A DNA stretch of 64,000 nt from Batkoa obscura (Eukaryota; Entomophthoromycota; Entomophthoromycetes; Entomophthorales; Batkoaceae), in assembly GCA_030770535.1 (NCBI GenBank), contig JASVEC010000017.1, positions 744,001-808,000 of the forward strand, read 5' to 3'. The notes below the pieces were generated by a model. That model did not search any database and was not told the DNA's origin. It saw nothing but the letters and a program-made list of their open reading frames with translations. This document shows positions 9,257 through 20,669 of the stretch, one piece after another; the first letter of the stretch is position 1, and each line of letters opens with the position of its first letter. The translations under genes were made by a program, and so were the position numbers.

Positions 9257-10303
9257 TTAGATTTTGGCTACTTCAATTAAAAAGGAGATGGCTAGTTTTG
9301 TATATTCTTTTACATGATTAAGATTAATTCCATTTAGGTTATCATTTTCAGTGTGGTAAAAGGGATTAAATTCATCCTCTTCAATAGGAAACCCTGTACG
9401 ATAGCCCATATAGTTCCATGCAGCATGGTCTGAACAAGGATAACCACATTTAATGAATTTATAATCATACTCTGTATAATTTCGAATTAAATTAGCCAAT
9501 AACTGCGTTACATCGTTATCTGTGTAATCCGTTATCAAGCCAATTTGCTTTTTGTCTGAAAGATAACCTGTCATATCAAATTGTGTCATAGCAACCACCT
9601 GTTTTTTTTTTGAAGCATAATCGGTAGCAATATAAAAAGAACCTAATAACCCAGCTTCTTCAGCTGCATAAAAATGGAATTCAATGGTATGTTGAGGTAA
9701 TACATTATTATTTAGTAATATGAATAAAGATTCTAGTAAGCAAGTAGTACCAGTACCATCATCATCTACACCAGGAGCTTTACCATTTAAAGGATCATTA
9801 TTATTTATAGAATCCATATGTGCCCCAACGACTACTAGTTGCTTTTTCAATTCAGGTTTGCTACCATATAGTTTTACAATAATACTATTCTGCTTAAAGA
9901 TGTGATGGTATTTGATTAGTTTTACCTTACCTTTATAATTTGATTTATGAATGGTGCTATTCAAAGTATCATATAGCCAATCTGAGGCTTCTGGTCCCCA
10001 TTTTGATTTATAAAAACGAGTATGAAAAGATGAAAATTGAGTTAAAAATGCCTCCATCCTTGTGGTATTAACATACTTGTTCAAGGATCTAATCGTATCT
10101 GAATATTTAAAACTTTGAGGTAATTGATAATCTTCACTTGCTACAGCTCTTTTTGTTAAGCGACCATCGTTTTCTATTGGATGGTTCTTGCTGTTTACAA
10201 CATCTTCGCTTCCTGCTTTCAAATTGTTGTGATTTATGATATTTGTTGAATAACATTGAACAATAAGAGCAGTGATAAATAAAAATAGTAATAAAGTTTT
10301 CAT
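9257..10303 (-). CDS. Secreted M28 leucine aminopeptidase (second paralogue)
   Basis: Intronless, 348 residues, minus strand, starting at ATG 10303 with signal peptide MKTLLLFLFITALIVQC. The mature domain has the same five M28 metal and catalytic motifs as the gene at 5609: VVVGAHMDS, APGVDDDGTGT, HFYAAEEAGLLGS, MTQFDMTGY and CSDHAAW. All zinc ligands are present, so activity is expected. Compared with the first paralogue, the N-terminal propeptide differs strongly and the core is clearly related but diverged, so this is an old duplication. It converges on EFL. A TATA box lies about 36 bases upstream. Role: extracellular aminopeptidase, likely complementing the endopeptidase subtilisin further along. 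Start and family are secure. Confidence 0.92.
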   Translation of the reverse strand: MKTLLLFLFITALIVQCYSTNIINHNNLKAGSEDVVNSKNHPIENDGRLTKRAVASEDYQLPQSFKYSDTIRSLNKYVNTTRMEAFLTQFSSFHTRFYKSKWGPEASDWLYDTLNSTIHKSNYKGKVKLIKYHHIFKQNSIIVKLYGSKPELKKQLVVVGAHMDSINNNDPLNGKAPGVDDDGTGTTCLLESLFILLNNNVLPQHTIEFHFYAAEEAGLLGSFYIATDYASKKKQVVAMTQFDMTGYLSDKKQIGLITDYTDNDVTQLLANLIRNYTEYDYKFIKCGYPCSDHAAWNYMGYRTGFPIEEDEFNPFYHTENDNLNGINLNHVKEYTKLAISFLIEVAKI

Positions 10304-10338
10304 TAAAATTATATTTTAAAAAACGTCCCAATTTCCTA

Positions 10339-10346
10339 CTTTTATA
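10339..10346 (-). promoter_or_regulatory. TATA box of aminopeptidase 2
   Basis: On the minus strand TATAAAAG lies 36-43 bases before the ATG. An ATTGG (inverted CCAAT) core occurs a little further upstream, near 10370. Confidence 0.5.
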
Positions 10347-11057
10347 TGAATTTTTAGGTTACTTTACCTATCCAATAAAATTTGATAAATGGTCGAACAA
10401 ATTTTGAAATTTTTACTAAGGGATAGAAGATGCTACTACAATAAAGCTATTGGCTCAGACTATCGGAAAATAGAAATTTGCAAATTGTTTTCCTGACAAT
10501 TTGTGCTTTTTGAAATTGACTTGTTGACAATAGTTTAATGAGTATTAATTTAATGTTTTAAAGAAAATGATATAAACCATTTTAGCAATAGTTTTATACC
10601 TAAAAAAATCGATAATGTAAAATAGCAATATCCGTTTTTAAAAGAAACTATATTTATTATAATAAAATCCATTTTTTAAAAGTATTTCCGGTTCCAATTT
10701 TATTATTTTCAGGTTTTCAAGAATAACTACAAGTTCTTACCTTCATCCTGTTGGCTTTTATAAAAAATTTAGATTTTCAAAATTCTATTTAGCAAGTATT
10801 TTACAGCTTGGTCAGATTTTGCCTATAAACTCAATTAAATTTCTTATTAAAGTTAATATATATTAAGTTTAAAGTTTTATTGATTGAATAATTTAATGGC
10901 TGCTATTAATTAAATCCACGTGAATTATACATGGTTATTGCTTAGACTTATAAGGTAGAAGCTTTAATAAAAGTAGTTTATACTTTGTATGTCATTAAAC
11001 TAGTATTAACCTTATTTAAACTATTCAAGATTTTATTAAAAGAAACTTAAAAGAAAC
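10347..11057. other. Intergenic region between aminopeptidase 2 and subtilisin
   Basis: About 700 AT-rich bases with no supported gene. It should hold the promoter of aminopeptidase 2 and the 3' untranslated region of the subtilisin gene. Confidence 0.5.
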
Positions 11058-12212
11058 TTATACAACGCTGTTGTAGGCAAGGAGATTAGGAGTTCCAGAT
11101 CCTGGGTTGCTGATGGCATTTTTGGTGGCAGATGATACAATCTTGGAAGTAATTTGTGCATTAGTGTATGATCCTTGGGAAAGGTAGTAAGCAGCAAGAC
11201 CAGCAACATGTGGAGTGGCCATAGAAGTACCAGAAATGGAGTTGGTACCTCCGTTGTTCCAGGTAGAGAGAACATTGACACCTGGGGCAATGACATCAAC
11301 ACATTTACCGAAGTTGGAGAAAGAAGCAAGTCTGTCATTGATATCGGAAGCAGCAACAGTGATGGCATTTGGTGCTGAAGCTGGGGATACCTTGCAAGCA
11401 TCTTGGCTTTCGTTACCAGCGGCAACTACGACAACAAATCCTTTTGTATAAGCAGTTTGTACAGCGTTGTTAAGGGAAGTAGATACACCACCACCAAGGG
11501 ACATACTAATAACATTACCTTTAACACCTTTCTTGTCATTAACGGCCCAGTTGATGGCTGAGAGGATACCTGAGGTACTACCTGAACCACTGCCATCGAA
11601 AACTTTAACACCAACTAAACTTGCTTTCTTGGCAACACCATAAGTCTTAGATCCAATAGTTCCAGAGCAATGGGTACCATGACCATGTTCATCATTATCA
11701 TTGTTACCAGCAAACCTGGCACCAAATCTAGCACGACCTTCGAATTCAGGATGAGTGGTAAGGATACCAGTATCAATAACGTAAACAGTTACTCCTGCAC
11801 CATCACCATTGTAAGTGTAGGTGGATTTTTGGGTAAAAGTACGCTGAGAGATACGAGCAAGACCCCATGGAGCACCAGTTTGGGTGGCATGAAGTTTGAC
11901 CTCAGCATCAGCCTCAACAAAGTCAACATCAGGTAAGTTACGTACCTTTTCCAACACTGATGAGGATAAACGAGCGTGGTAAGCGTTACCAACGTGCTTG
12001 TAAACTGATTCAATTTTGTTGGATCCACTGCGTTCAGTGAAAAGCTCTTCAACTTGCTTGATGTGAGTGTCAATGGTAGTACGAGTATTACCTTTTAAGG
12101 TAATAATATAGCTTCCTTCAATAGCCTTTCCATTTTTGTGTAATGGGGCAAGATCAGCAAATACTGAAGCAAGGAGGGAAGAGGTGACAGCGAAGATAGC
12201 GAAAACTTTCAT
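11058..12212 (-). CDS. Secreted proteinase K-like subtilisin (S8A)
   Basis: Intronless, 384 residues from ATG 12212; an in-frame TTG a few codons earlier is rejected. Order of parts: signal peptide [19 protein letters not shown], then an I9 inhibitor propeptide of about 85 residues (SYIITLK to DFVEADAEV), then the catalytic domain. The triad is complete: Asp in VYVIDTGI, His in HGHGTHCSG, Ser in [11 protein letters not shown]; the oxyanion Asn is in AAGNES. The paired Cys residues fit the proteinase K subfamily. It is an extracellular endopeptidase typical of insect-pathogenic and saprobic fungi, where such enzymes attack cuticle protein. Codon choice and GC content are biased like EFL, suggesting high expression. 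A TATA box stands about 75 bases upstream. With the two aminopeptidases it forms a secreted-protease group. Confidence 0.95.
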   Translation of the reverse strand: MKVFAIFAVTSSLLASVFADLAPLHKNGKAIEGSYIITLKGNTRTTIDTHIKQVEELFTERSGSNKIESVYKHVGNAYHARLSSSVLEKVRNLPDVDFVEADAEVKLHATQTGAPWGLARISQRTFTQKSTYTYNGDGAGVTVYVIDTGILTTHPEFEGRARFGARFAGNNDNDEHGHGTHCSGTIGSKTYGVAKKASLVGVKVFDGSGSGSTSGILSAINWAVNDKKGVKGNVISMSLGGGVSTSLNNAVQTAYTKGFVVVVAAGNESQDACKVSPASAPNAITVAASDINDRLASFSNFGKCVDVIAPGVNVLSTWNNGGTNSISGTSMATPHVAGLAAYYLSQGSYTNAQITSKIVSSATKNAISNPGSGTPNLLAYNSVV

Positions 12213-12286
12213 TTTTATATACAATTTGATATGATAGTATAAAACAGTTTTTTTTTTTTTGATAATCCATTTGATGAATTTTGATC

Positions 12287-12294
12287 TATTTATA
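12287..12294 (-). promoter_or_regulatory. TATA box of subtilisin gene
   Basis: Minus-strand TATAAATA within GGGTATATAAATAGATC, about 75 bases before the ATG. A long T-run (A-run on the coding strand) lies between them. Confidence 0.55.
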
Positions 12295-14195
12295 TACCCT
12301 TAAATTAAACCCTGCTATTTCTCTATCCATTGTATATTTTGAAATTTTATGTAGAATGGTGTAAATATTGTAAACCACTTATTTACTGTGTTATCAGATG
12401 ATAAGTTAGTTACTTATTTCTTCTAAATTAATCTAGTTGACTACTTTTAGTTGATTTAGTATTCTACCTAAAATTTAATAAATCACATAAAGCAACTGCT
12501 CACTTCATGATTGATCATATTTATATTTATTAAAAAAATGATATATATTCTTATTGATGGTTTGTAAATTATTTCATGTAGAATGCATGCAACAATACTA
12601 CATTTTTATATTAATTAAACTTTTATTTATTATTATCGCTTTATGATTCTTTCCTAAAAGTAACTAAACGTGTAGTTCTGTATGTTTAATATATAAAACC
12701 CCTTTTAGTTTGATAAAAAGCATAAATTTTTTTTATCTACCTTTAATAAAAAATCATATGTTTTCCGATAAGTAATTAACAATGACCCTTAATATTTGAT
12801 AAATACTATCCTTAAAGAAAAATGGTTTAACTTAGTATTTTTAGCAATCTGGTACCAACTATAATGACATTTATTATATTATTATGTAAAATCAGTTGAT
12901 TGATTGTTTTATCATTGTATGTGTAAATATTGTCATCTAAATTTTTATTCTTAATAAAGCAAAATATCTCCATTAATTTTATTAATGTTATTATAGAAAG
13001 TTTAATGATTTCATTAAAAAAGGTAGAGATTGTTTACTTTGAAAGAACTTTGAAAGAACATACCATTTATTTAATTTTAAAATAATTTAATAAATGATAT
13101 TATAATATTTATATATTATTGATGAAACCACCATAAACCGCTCTTGGGTTATTTCATATACAATAAATAATATTTAATTTAAAAATAATCTAAAGAGTAA
13201 CTTTTATGTATACTAATTGAATAATTTTTAAGGAATAATTAATAATTTATGCAAAAAAATTAGAATATGATCAACTTTAATAAACCTAATATTTTTTATA
13301 CATTCAATTAAACTCTATTTCTAAAAAGAGAATTTTTATTATTTAAGTTATTATATTCTTAACCCTAATACTATGATTCAGTGAGAGAAAGAGTTTTATT
13401 TTATTTATAATACAAAAAAACTCCATACTTCGACTTTATATAAGTTACTTTTAAAAGCAGTTTCTCTCTCAGTATATTTGAGTTACTTAAGTACTAACTC
13501 TTAATCTATTAATTTTTATTCCAGTTTATCTCCCTTTGACCCCCCTTTTTATTCTTTGCCCAAAGTTTAGTACACTTAAACAGTTTTACAATATTATTTT
13601 AAAAATAAATTATTGAATTTCATAGACTCGGGTTTACTACTCTTTTTTTTCAATAGTTGACTATAAATAAACATAAAATATTATGGAAATGTAAGCCATT
13701 GTGGAAGAACCTTTCCATACTTTGATTTATCTACTTTAAAGCTTCATCCTACTTTATTTTATTAGTTTATTACATTTTATTTTAAATGTAAAAATTAATG
13801 ACGATTTATAAATTTCATTTTATTGTAATCAAGTATAATAATAGGGCCTTTGACTTATAGCTAATATTTCAATAAACATCACGTACAATCTTTCGAAAAT
13901 AAAATATTGATAGAAAAAATATATCTTGTACTATTATTTACTAGTACTATCTACCAAAAAGAAACAATTCTGCATAATAATAATTGCTACCACTTATTTG
14001 ATATGTGAAGTTATACTTTTTTAATATAATATACTAGTTTTGCCTACTATAAATAATAGTAAGAAGTGATTTAATATTAAACAAGTGACTGTCCTTTAAA
14101 GTAAGTTTTATTGTATTTACAAATAATTTTAATTTACAATAATTTAAGTAAAATAATAAAGTATAACTTTCTAATGCTTTATTTCTTGATTGGCT
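12295..14195. other. Gene-free 1.9-kb intergenic region
   Basis: Uniformly AT-rich with stops in every frame. A short C-rich patch (TTTGACCCCCC) near 13540 and a small direct repeat TTTGAAAGAAC near 13040 are the only local oddities. No gene or RNA can be supported. It must contain distal promoter sequence of the subtilisin and the 3' region of the P450 gene. Confidence 0.5.
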
Positions 14196-15715
14196 TTAAA
14201 TGATATCAACCCTACTTACAAATTGAATATCCAAATCCTTTGGAAGTATAAATCCAGCGGTAGTAAGTAATGGCTTTTCCCATTGTTTTGAATTCTGACC
14301 CAGTTTAATTTGATATTTTTGTAATAGTAGTGAAAGCACAACCCTTTGTTCAATTAATGAAAAGTTAATCCCAATACCTAAAAAATGGTTAATTAAAGAA
14401 CAATAATAGCGATGCTCTTACATAATCTAGAGCCATAGCTAAATGGCATCCATGAATTAATTTGGTCACTATGTGGGTCCAAGAAGCGATCAGGATCAAA
14501 TTTTTCTGGGTCCGGAAAGTACTTTGAAGCATGGTGCAATCCCCAAAGATGGCAAGTAACATATGTTCCCTTTTTAACCAGCACCCCATTAGGGAGGATC
14601 TCATCCTTAACACAATAGCGTTTCAATGAGCTAACTGTAGTAATAGATCTCATGGTTTCTTTGATGAAGCAATTTAGATAAATAAGGCTTTTTTGCTGTT
14701 CATGAGATGGTGTACAGTTCCCACTATTACCTAAAATATTAATTAGTTCTTTATGAGCTTTTTCTTGGATTTCTGGATATTTCGCTAAAAAATAAACGGC
14801 AGAAGTAAGAGTATTTGCTGTAGTATCATGTCCTGCTAAAAAGAAAGCAGTCAAGTTATTTACTACTTCATCAATAGTTAAACTATCTTTAGTTGATCCC
14901 ATCATATTATTAAGCATTAAACTAACAAGATCGTCTTTACTATTTCCACTTTCAATTTCTTTCGCACGAACTGCAATAATATCAGCTAAAAATGAACGGA
15001 ACTCATCAATTTTATAGCGGTAATATTGACGTGATGGAACAATAGATTCTAATATAGGGAAAATAAAATATATTGGATTAAACAACCCTTTTAAGATTTC
15101 ATTATAAACTGTTATCATTTTCCCTTTTCCATTGTTTTTGACTGCCTCAAAATCAAAGCTAAATAAGCCTTTTCCTAAAACATCCAAAGTAAAGCGCTGG
15201 AAAAGACCATGTATCATTACTGGTTTATTACCATTCTCTCTAATTTTTTCAATAAGATCCTTACTACTATCGCTAAAAAATTCTACAGACCAACTTTTCT
15301 TAAATGCTGGATTGATAATACGACGGTGACGCTTCCATTCTTCGTTATCATTGGAAATGATATTAGAGATTCCAAAAAATTTACGTCCTAGTTGATTTTT
15401 TTTAAATACATGATCCTTTTTTTTCAAAAATATATCCGTATGATTAAAAATATGTTTAATGCTTAGCCCATCGCATACTATTACTTCCCATTTCCCCTGC
15501 TGCCAAACTATACCATACTTGCTTTTTTCCATTGCTGACTGGAATACCTTTTCATAACGAACATCAAATGGCTCTCCTTTAATAAGGGAAATAATAATAT
15601 TAATAAAAGAGATTTGAGGAACGCTCTTCAAGTGCTCAGGGATTTCGAACAACTTGTAGATTTTATGAGTTATAAATGATACTAATAATATAAAGCCAAT
15701 ATATATATACAACAT
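14196..15715 (-). CDS. Cytochrome P450 monooxygenase
   Basis: Two exons, 15715-14422 and 14377-14196, joined across a 44-base intron (14378-14421, GTAAGAG to TTTTAG), giving 491 residues. The intron splits the haem-ligand Cys codon: exon 1 ends in FSYGSRL plus one base, and exon 2 completes Cys then reads IGINFSLIEQR. Without the splice the frame runs into unrelated sequence. Motifs in order: N-terminal membrane anchor (MLYIYIGFILLVSFI), I-helix AGHDTTA, K-helix ETMR, FDPDRF, and the haem loop FSYGSRLCIG. It is an ER-anchored haem-thiolate enzyme that uses NADPH-P450 reductase to hydroxylate a lipophilic substrate. The pattern resembles CYP4-like and fungal CYP5-type enzymes, but I cannot name the family or substrate. 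No biosynthetic partners lie next to it. Confidence 0.92.
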
Positions 15716-16440
15716 TGATATTAAGCTAATATTTATAAAAGAAATTTAATTATAGAGATAATAATAAAGGAGCTTTTTATATTATTTTTATTTTACATCT
15801 TTTAAAAACTAATATTTTGTCTATTGGGTCAATTTAATAAAAAGAAACAAATAGAGCTTTGATATAATAATAAAATAGAATTACTTGAGTAAATCGGAAA
15901 CATTTTAAAAAACTATTACCCATTTATAAAAAATAAAATAGGCCAAAAAAGGAATATTTGAAAAAGTTATTAAATAGAAACTTCTTTTAAAACAATAAAA
16001 TCTGTTAATTAGGATTCAATGAAATGTAAGTCTGACTCTTTAAAATTGAATTATTTTAAAATATGGCTATATAATTAATGAATAGCAATATATTAGTTTT
16101 AAATTTTTAACAAAATAATTAAACATATTTTTTTAATACTTTAAAATTATTAGGCTGAAAGTTAATATTATATTTAAAGTATTCATCTATAGAAGATTAT
16201 AAATACCAAAATGATAGTAATTTAAATATTTAAAAATAATTTTATTTATTTGAAAAATAATAATTCATTGTAGATAATATTTTAATAAACTAATGTTTTC
16301 TTACCTTCTAGAACTTTAAAAGCTTCTAAATAGTATTAAAAAAAGACAAGCTATAAACAAACTCATTGCCGGTTTTTTTACATTTGTACAATATACCACT
16401 TTTTTGAATAAAACTTTAAAACACATAAAATATTTATTAT
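15716..16440. other. Intergenic region between P450 and tRNA-Pro
   Basis: About 700 AT-rich bases with no supported gene; presumably the P450 promoter and the tRNA 3' flank. Confidence 0.5.
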
Positions 16441-16444
16441 TGAT

Positions 16445-16451
16445 AAAAATA
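16445..16451 (-). terminator. Pol III terminator of tRNA-Pro
   Basis: A run of five T on the minus strand about 10 bases past the tRNA 3' end, the usual RNA polymerase III stop. Confidence 0.7.
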
Positions 16452-16460
16452 ATTCGAAAG

Positions 16461-16531
16461 GGCCAAACCGGGAATTGAACCCGGGACCTCACCCACCCTA
16501 AGGGTGAATCATACCACTAGACCATTTGGCC
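16461..16531 (-). tRNA. tRNA-Pro (anticodon AGG)
   Basis: Minus-strand 71-base cloverleaf without intron. The acceptor stem GGCCAAA pairs with TTTGGCC. The anticodon stem CACCC/GGGTG closes the loop TTAGGGT, giving anticodon AGG (Pro, codon CCU and, after A34 deamination, other CCN). The T-arm is CCGGG-TTCAATT-CCCGG, which includes the B-box GGTTCAATTCC. CCA is not encoded, as usual in eukaryotes. A T5 terminator follows. Its 5' end lies 96 bases from the divergent TRM2 start. Confidence 0.93.
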
Positions 16532-16626
16532 GTCTCTAGTTGCTATATATTAAATTTTTAATTTATAAAGAGTTATATCAAATATTAAAAGGAATAAATA
16601 CCCTCGAAATTAGATTATCTTATTAG

Positions 16627-18751
16627 ATGAGATCTTTCAATCGGATCTTTAAGTTTGTTAATAAAACTTGGATTTTTAATAAAGATAATTTTAGTTATTT
16701 GAGTAGAAGAATGAGTGATATCAAAGGCATACTAAACAACAGCGATAAAGTTTGTGATATCAAGCCAAATGGAAGTATTGAGTCAGCTGCAGTTGATAAT
16801 AAAGTGGATAATGTAAATGAGGGTAAATCATTTCAAGTTATTTAAATAATTCTTAACTTTTTAGATACACAAATAAATAAAAAAGTAAAAATAGAAAGTA
16901 ATAAATTAGAGAACTCAAATAAAAAACAACCAAAGAAAAAGAAATTAAAGAAGCCAAAGCCAATGCCATCAGACTCAAATATATTGATGGATTTACATTC
17001 ATTAAATCCAAAGTTAATAGACTCAAAAAAGAATGAGGACTTTAACAAATCTTTATTTTATGAATATTTACCATTTGAGCGATTTACTGAGTATGAAGTT
17101 GAAATTGTTAAATTAGCATCTAATGGTAAAGTTGGCTATTTTTCGTTTAAACTTATCCTTAAACATCTTCAACTATAGGAACTGGTATTGGTGTTACTAA
17201 AGATGTTAAAGATTGGTTTATATTAGTTCCATTTACAACTATCGGCGACATTGTAAAAACTAGGGTGTTTTCCCACTGCAGGTAACTCATTTGATTATAT
17301 TTAATCTTTTAACCTTATATTAAAAAGGGGGTATTCCGAGGGAGATTTCATAGAGCTAATATCAAGAGGGAATAGCTCACTTAAACTAACTGAAGCTTCA
17401 TGTAAGTATTTTGGAACTTGTTCTGGTTGTCAATGGCAAAACTTTACATATGAAACACAGTTAGAATTAAAAGAAAATTTATTAAAGAGAGCTTTTCTTT
17501 ATGGATCAAGGCCACTTATGGAATTAATTTATTTTGACAAACCAGAGGAATCACCGTTAAAATTCAATTATAGAACGAAGTTAACACCTCATTTTGATAA
17601 GCCTAAAAATAGCACAAAGGAAGGGTCTGAGACTAAATGTGATGGAGTTGAGTTAAAAGCTGATATCGGATTCAACGAAAAAGGTAGAAGAAAAATTATG
17701 GATATTGAAGATTGTATTTTGGCTACTCCAGCTGTAAGTAATGGGTATAAACTGGAAAGAGAAAAAGTAAATAAACAGTTAGATAGTTATAAGCGTGGTG
17801 CAACATTAATTATAAGAGAGTCTTTGACCAAAGACGATAATGGCAATGAAATAGTGGATGTAGTCAATACTCATAAAGGAATTGTGACCCAACCTGTTGG
17901 TGATTTAAGGTTCAAGTACCCAAGTGGTAATATATCTTTAATTTATTATGTCTCAATGTTTAAATTTCAACTTTAGGTTCTTTCTTCCAAGTGAATGCTT
18001 CGATCTTACCAAGACTTACAGAATATGTAATGTCTGAATTTATTAATGCTCCATTAGCTCAAAAACCAAAATATTTATTAGATGTTTATTGTGGATCTGG
18101 ATTGTTTGCAGTTGCTTGTTCTTCTGCTTTTGAAAAAGTAGTTGGGGTAGATGTTAATGACCAATCAATTGCATTTGCATCTAAGAATGCTGAGTTAAAC
18201 AATATCGATAACTGTTCGTTTAAATTAGGCGAAGCTGAAGTCATTTTTAAAGGGTTGGAATTTAATGGAGATGAAACAGCAGTCATCATTGATCCTCCAA
18301 GGAAAGGATGCAGTGAAGAGTAATTTCATTTTTATATAGTATTAAATTATTCTAACTTATGTTTAGTTTTATTAAACAATTAATCGACTTTGCACCCTCA
18401 AGTATTGTTTATGTATCCTGTAATCCATTTACACAGGCACGTGATCTCCAAATGTTACTTGATTTGACTGGAGGAAATGGAAGTCAAGCAAACATGCCAA
18501 AAATAAATTCAGTTGAAAACATCAGGGAGATTTGTCCAGAATTCATTTCACCTTTAGAAGCAGAAAAGAACTGGGAAAGTTTTACACAAGAAAGCGATAA
18601 AGAAGTGGTTAAACAATACACGTCTTATGTTAGGGGCGAGGCCAAAAAAACGAGCTTTACATATAAAATAGTGAAAGTTAAACCCTTTGATATGTTTCCT
18701 CAGACAATGCACATCGAATCGCTTTTAACCCTCGTTAAAGTTCCTTTATGA
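16627..18751 (+). CDS. TRM2: tRNA (uracil-5-)-methyltransferase, TRM2/TrmA-RumA family
   Basis: Six exons: 16627-16822, 16865-17125, 17179-17281, 17328-17926, 17977-18319 and 18367-18751. They give 628 residues with phases that match at every junction. The N-terminus is long, Lys-rich and probably disordered, and may serve mitochondrial or nuclear targeting; an internal Met at residue 29 is an alternative start. A TRAM-like beta-barrel follows. CKYFGTCSGC has the C-x5-C-x2-C spacing of the 4Fe-4S cluster in this family. The FFQVN element, the SAM site DVYCGSGLFAV, IIDPPRKGC, and the catalytic Cys loop VYVSCNP come next, and the end is HIESLLTLVKV. It makes ribothymidine at U54 of tRNA. It lies next to a tRNA gene, and its 3' end is partly duplicated downstream at 19585-19660. 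Confidence 0.9.
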
Positions 18752-18829
18752 ATAGATTTTATTTTTGATTTGGTATAAATATAAATATAAATATATTAAT
18801 ATAAAATCGAAAAGTAATAAATAAAATAG

Positions 18830-19310
18830 AATACTTTATATTTTTTGAATGTTTTTTATTGCAGTTATGATTTCAATCTTTTGGGTTTGATTGTCATGTT
18901 GGTTTAGTTCTTCCAATTTAGATATCTAATTTTCTCTTACTATTTTATAAATTGTGCAAGTGGTACTTGACAAGTACACTCCGTGCGGGAAGCCATTGTT
19001 TAACATATACTCATGTAATGTTTTTCGTGCACATCTTTCTTGTGGTTTGAGGATTATCACGGCTATATTTTATAGCAATAGTTGGGTTATTGGGTGGTGT
19101 GATTACTTCTAGAAACATGCTAGGAGTTAGCAGGTCCCGTTATTCTTTCCGAACTGTTCATAGCTTATATTTCGCGATGGGTTGACCCAAAACACAGGTC
19201 AGTAGAATAGTCATACTTGTCCCATTTGCCTATTAAGATAAGGATTATACATACAAATATATAAACTTCCTTGTCTGATTTGCTAGTCAATGCATCGTAA
19301 AGCGCCATCA
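18830..19310 (-). pseudogene. Degenerate duplicated sequence, copy 1
   Basis: This stretch and 19710-20135 are diverged copies of one sequence. Shared blocks include TACTATTTTATAAATTGT, GAATAGTCAT and AAGGATTA, in the same order and spacing. The minus strand of each keeps fragments of a common peptide (around DYS and FG, then PxITL/PTIAI). Neither has a long open frame. I read it as decayed remnants of an unknown host gene that lay downstream of TRM2. The identity is not recognisable. Confidence 0.45.
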
Positions 19311-19584
19311 TATATATATCAAGTTATGGCTCAATTGTTTAAACAAACAAAAAAGAATTGATAAGAATTCTTTATTGGCTTTTTATAGTTGATTAAATGC
19401 TTAGCATTCAATCTAAGGTAAGTGTTTTACTTAAGTTAGACAAACTTAATAATTTGGGGATTGAGATCTAACTGTATAATAAGGTTATGTATACAAAAAA
19501 GTTAGTATCAAATCAAACTAAAGATAAAGAAACAGTTAAATGATATGGATCTAATATTAAAATTATATCTAAATGAATTTTATA

Positions 19585-19660
19585 TAAAATTGCAAAGCGG
19601 CCTTTTGATATATTTCCAGAAGCAATTTGATGTACATTGCTTCTAACTTTTAGCTTAAAT
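19585..19660 (+). pseudogene. Decayed duplicate of the TRM2 3' end
   Basis: Translates as KIAKRPFDIFPEA, a stop, then CTLLLTFS. This mirrors the authentic TRM2 tail KIVKVKPFDMFP..MHIESLLTL at 18667-18745. The nucleotide match runs through TTTTGATATATTTCC against TTTGATATGTTTCC. It sits about 0.9 kb downstream of the real gene end, at the same distance from degenerate copy 2 as TRM2 is from copy 1. This shows a tandem segmental duplication. In-frame stops show it is dead. Confidence 0.6.
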
Positions 19661-19709
19661 TTTTACAGAAATACTTATATATTAAGATAAAGCACAAAAA
19701 GTATTAAAA

Positions 19710-20135
19710 TATAATGGAACAAGTTTTTTAAATGTCTTTTATTGAATTTTCTAATTAAATTGACTTATTTATTCTATATCAACTATTTTATTTTCCATAC
19801 TATTTTATAAATTGTATAGGCATTATTTAAAAAACACATATCATATAAGTTGTCATATAACATGAGCCCATGCAATGCACTTATAGCCAATCCTTTTATG
19901 ATTTCGAGGTTTTCTTAGCTGCATTTCAGAGTTATAGCTGGTTAACCACTTGGTGATATTATATTTGCAATTAAATCTAGAAGACTTTTTACTCATTCTG
20001 GATCACCCATAACCTCTATTTCAGAACAGCCAAACGGAGTTTTATGATTGATAGAATAGTCATGGCGCACGTCTTTACCTGCTAATGTAAGGATTAGATG
20101 TGGAAAAATAATGATACTTAATTCTGATTCTCTAA
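19710..20135 (-). pseudogene. Degenerate duplicated sequence, copy 2
   Basis: Second diverged copy of 18830-19310. The minus strand contains peptide fragments such as TPFGCSEIEVMGDPE and LISALHGLMLYDN-like stretches broken by stops. They look like a former protein-coding gene but match no family that I can name. Confidence 0.45.
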
Positions 20136-20669
20136 GTAAATCATCATAAACTTAGAAACACTTGAAAGAATTCTTAATCTCACATTTAAAAAATAAAATA
20201 CTATAAATTTTATACTTTTTTGTGGTCAAATAAATACTTATCATTTATTGATGTAGGTGGTTTTAACAAATTAAGATAAATTTAGTAAATTAGGAAATGG
20301 GCCTGTTTTTTAAGGAATTTTTGATAGAGGATATTGATCAGGTAGATTGTATCTTTTTTACTAGTATTAATTTTTATGAAACAAATCGGTGGTTAAATTT
20401 ATTACAAACCTTAGCCTTAATCTCTATAACCTAACTTTACTGAAAGTATGTGACAGCTAATTTCTAAATTTAAATAGCTATTATTGAAACTGGAATAAAA
20501 TTTTATCCAAAGTAAGAAGTTTTTTTGGAATGAAGAAAACTATCTAACCTGGTCATCACCTCCTACCAAATTTTGGTAATGATTCTGAGTTTTTACGTTG
20601 CGTAAAAAATGAATAAATAACAAAAATAAAAAAGATATCGCCAAATTAAAATTTACTTTTTTATCATCT
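20136..20669. other. Intergenic region upstream of the NELF-A-like gene
   Basis: AT-rich with no supported gene. The last 100 bases are A/T-rich leader before the ATG at 20670. Confidence 0.45.

Noticed and set aside
11036-12073. Overlapping open frames inside the subtilisin gene
   Set aside because: Composition shadows of a gene with complete catalytic motifs in the chosen frame.
12213-12224. Four-codon extension of the subtilisin
   Set aside because: It starts with TTG; the next codon set begins with ATG directly at the signal peptide.
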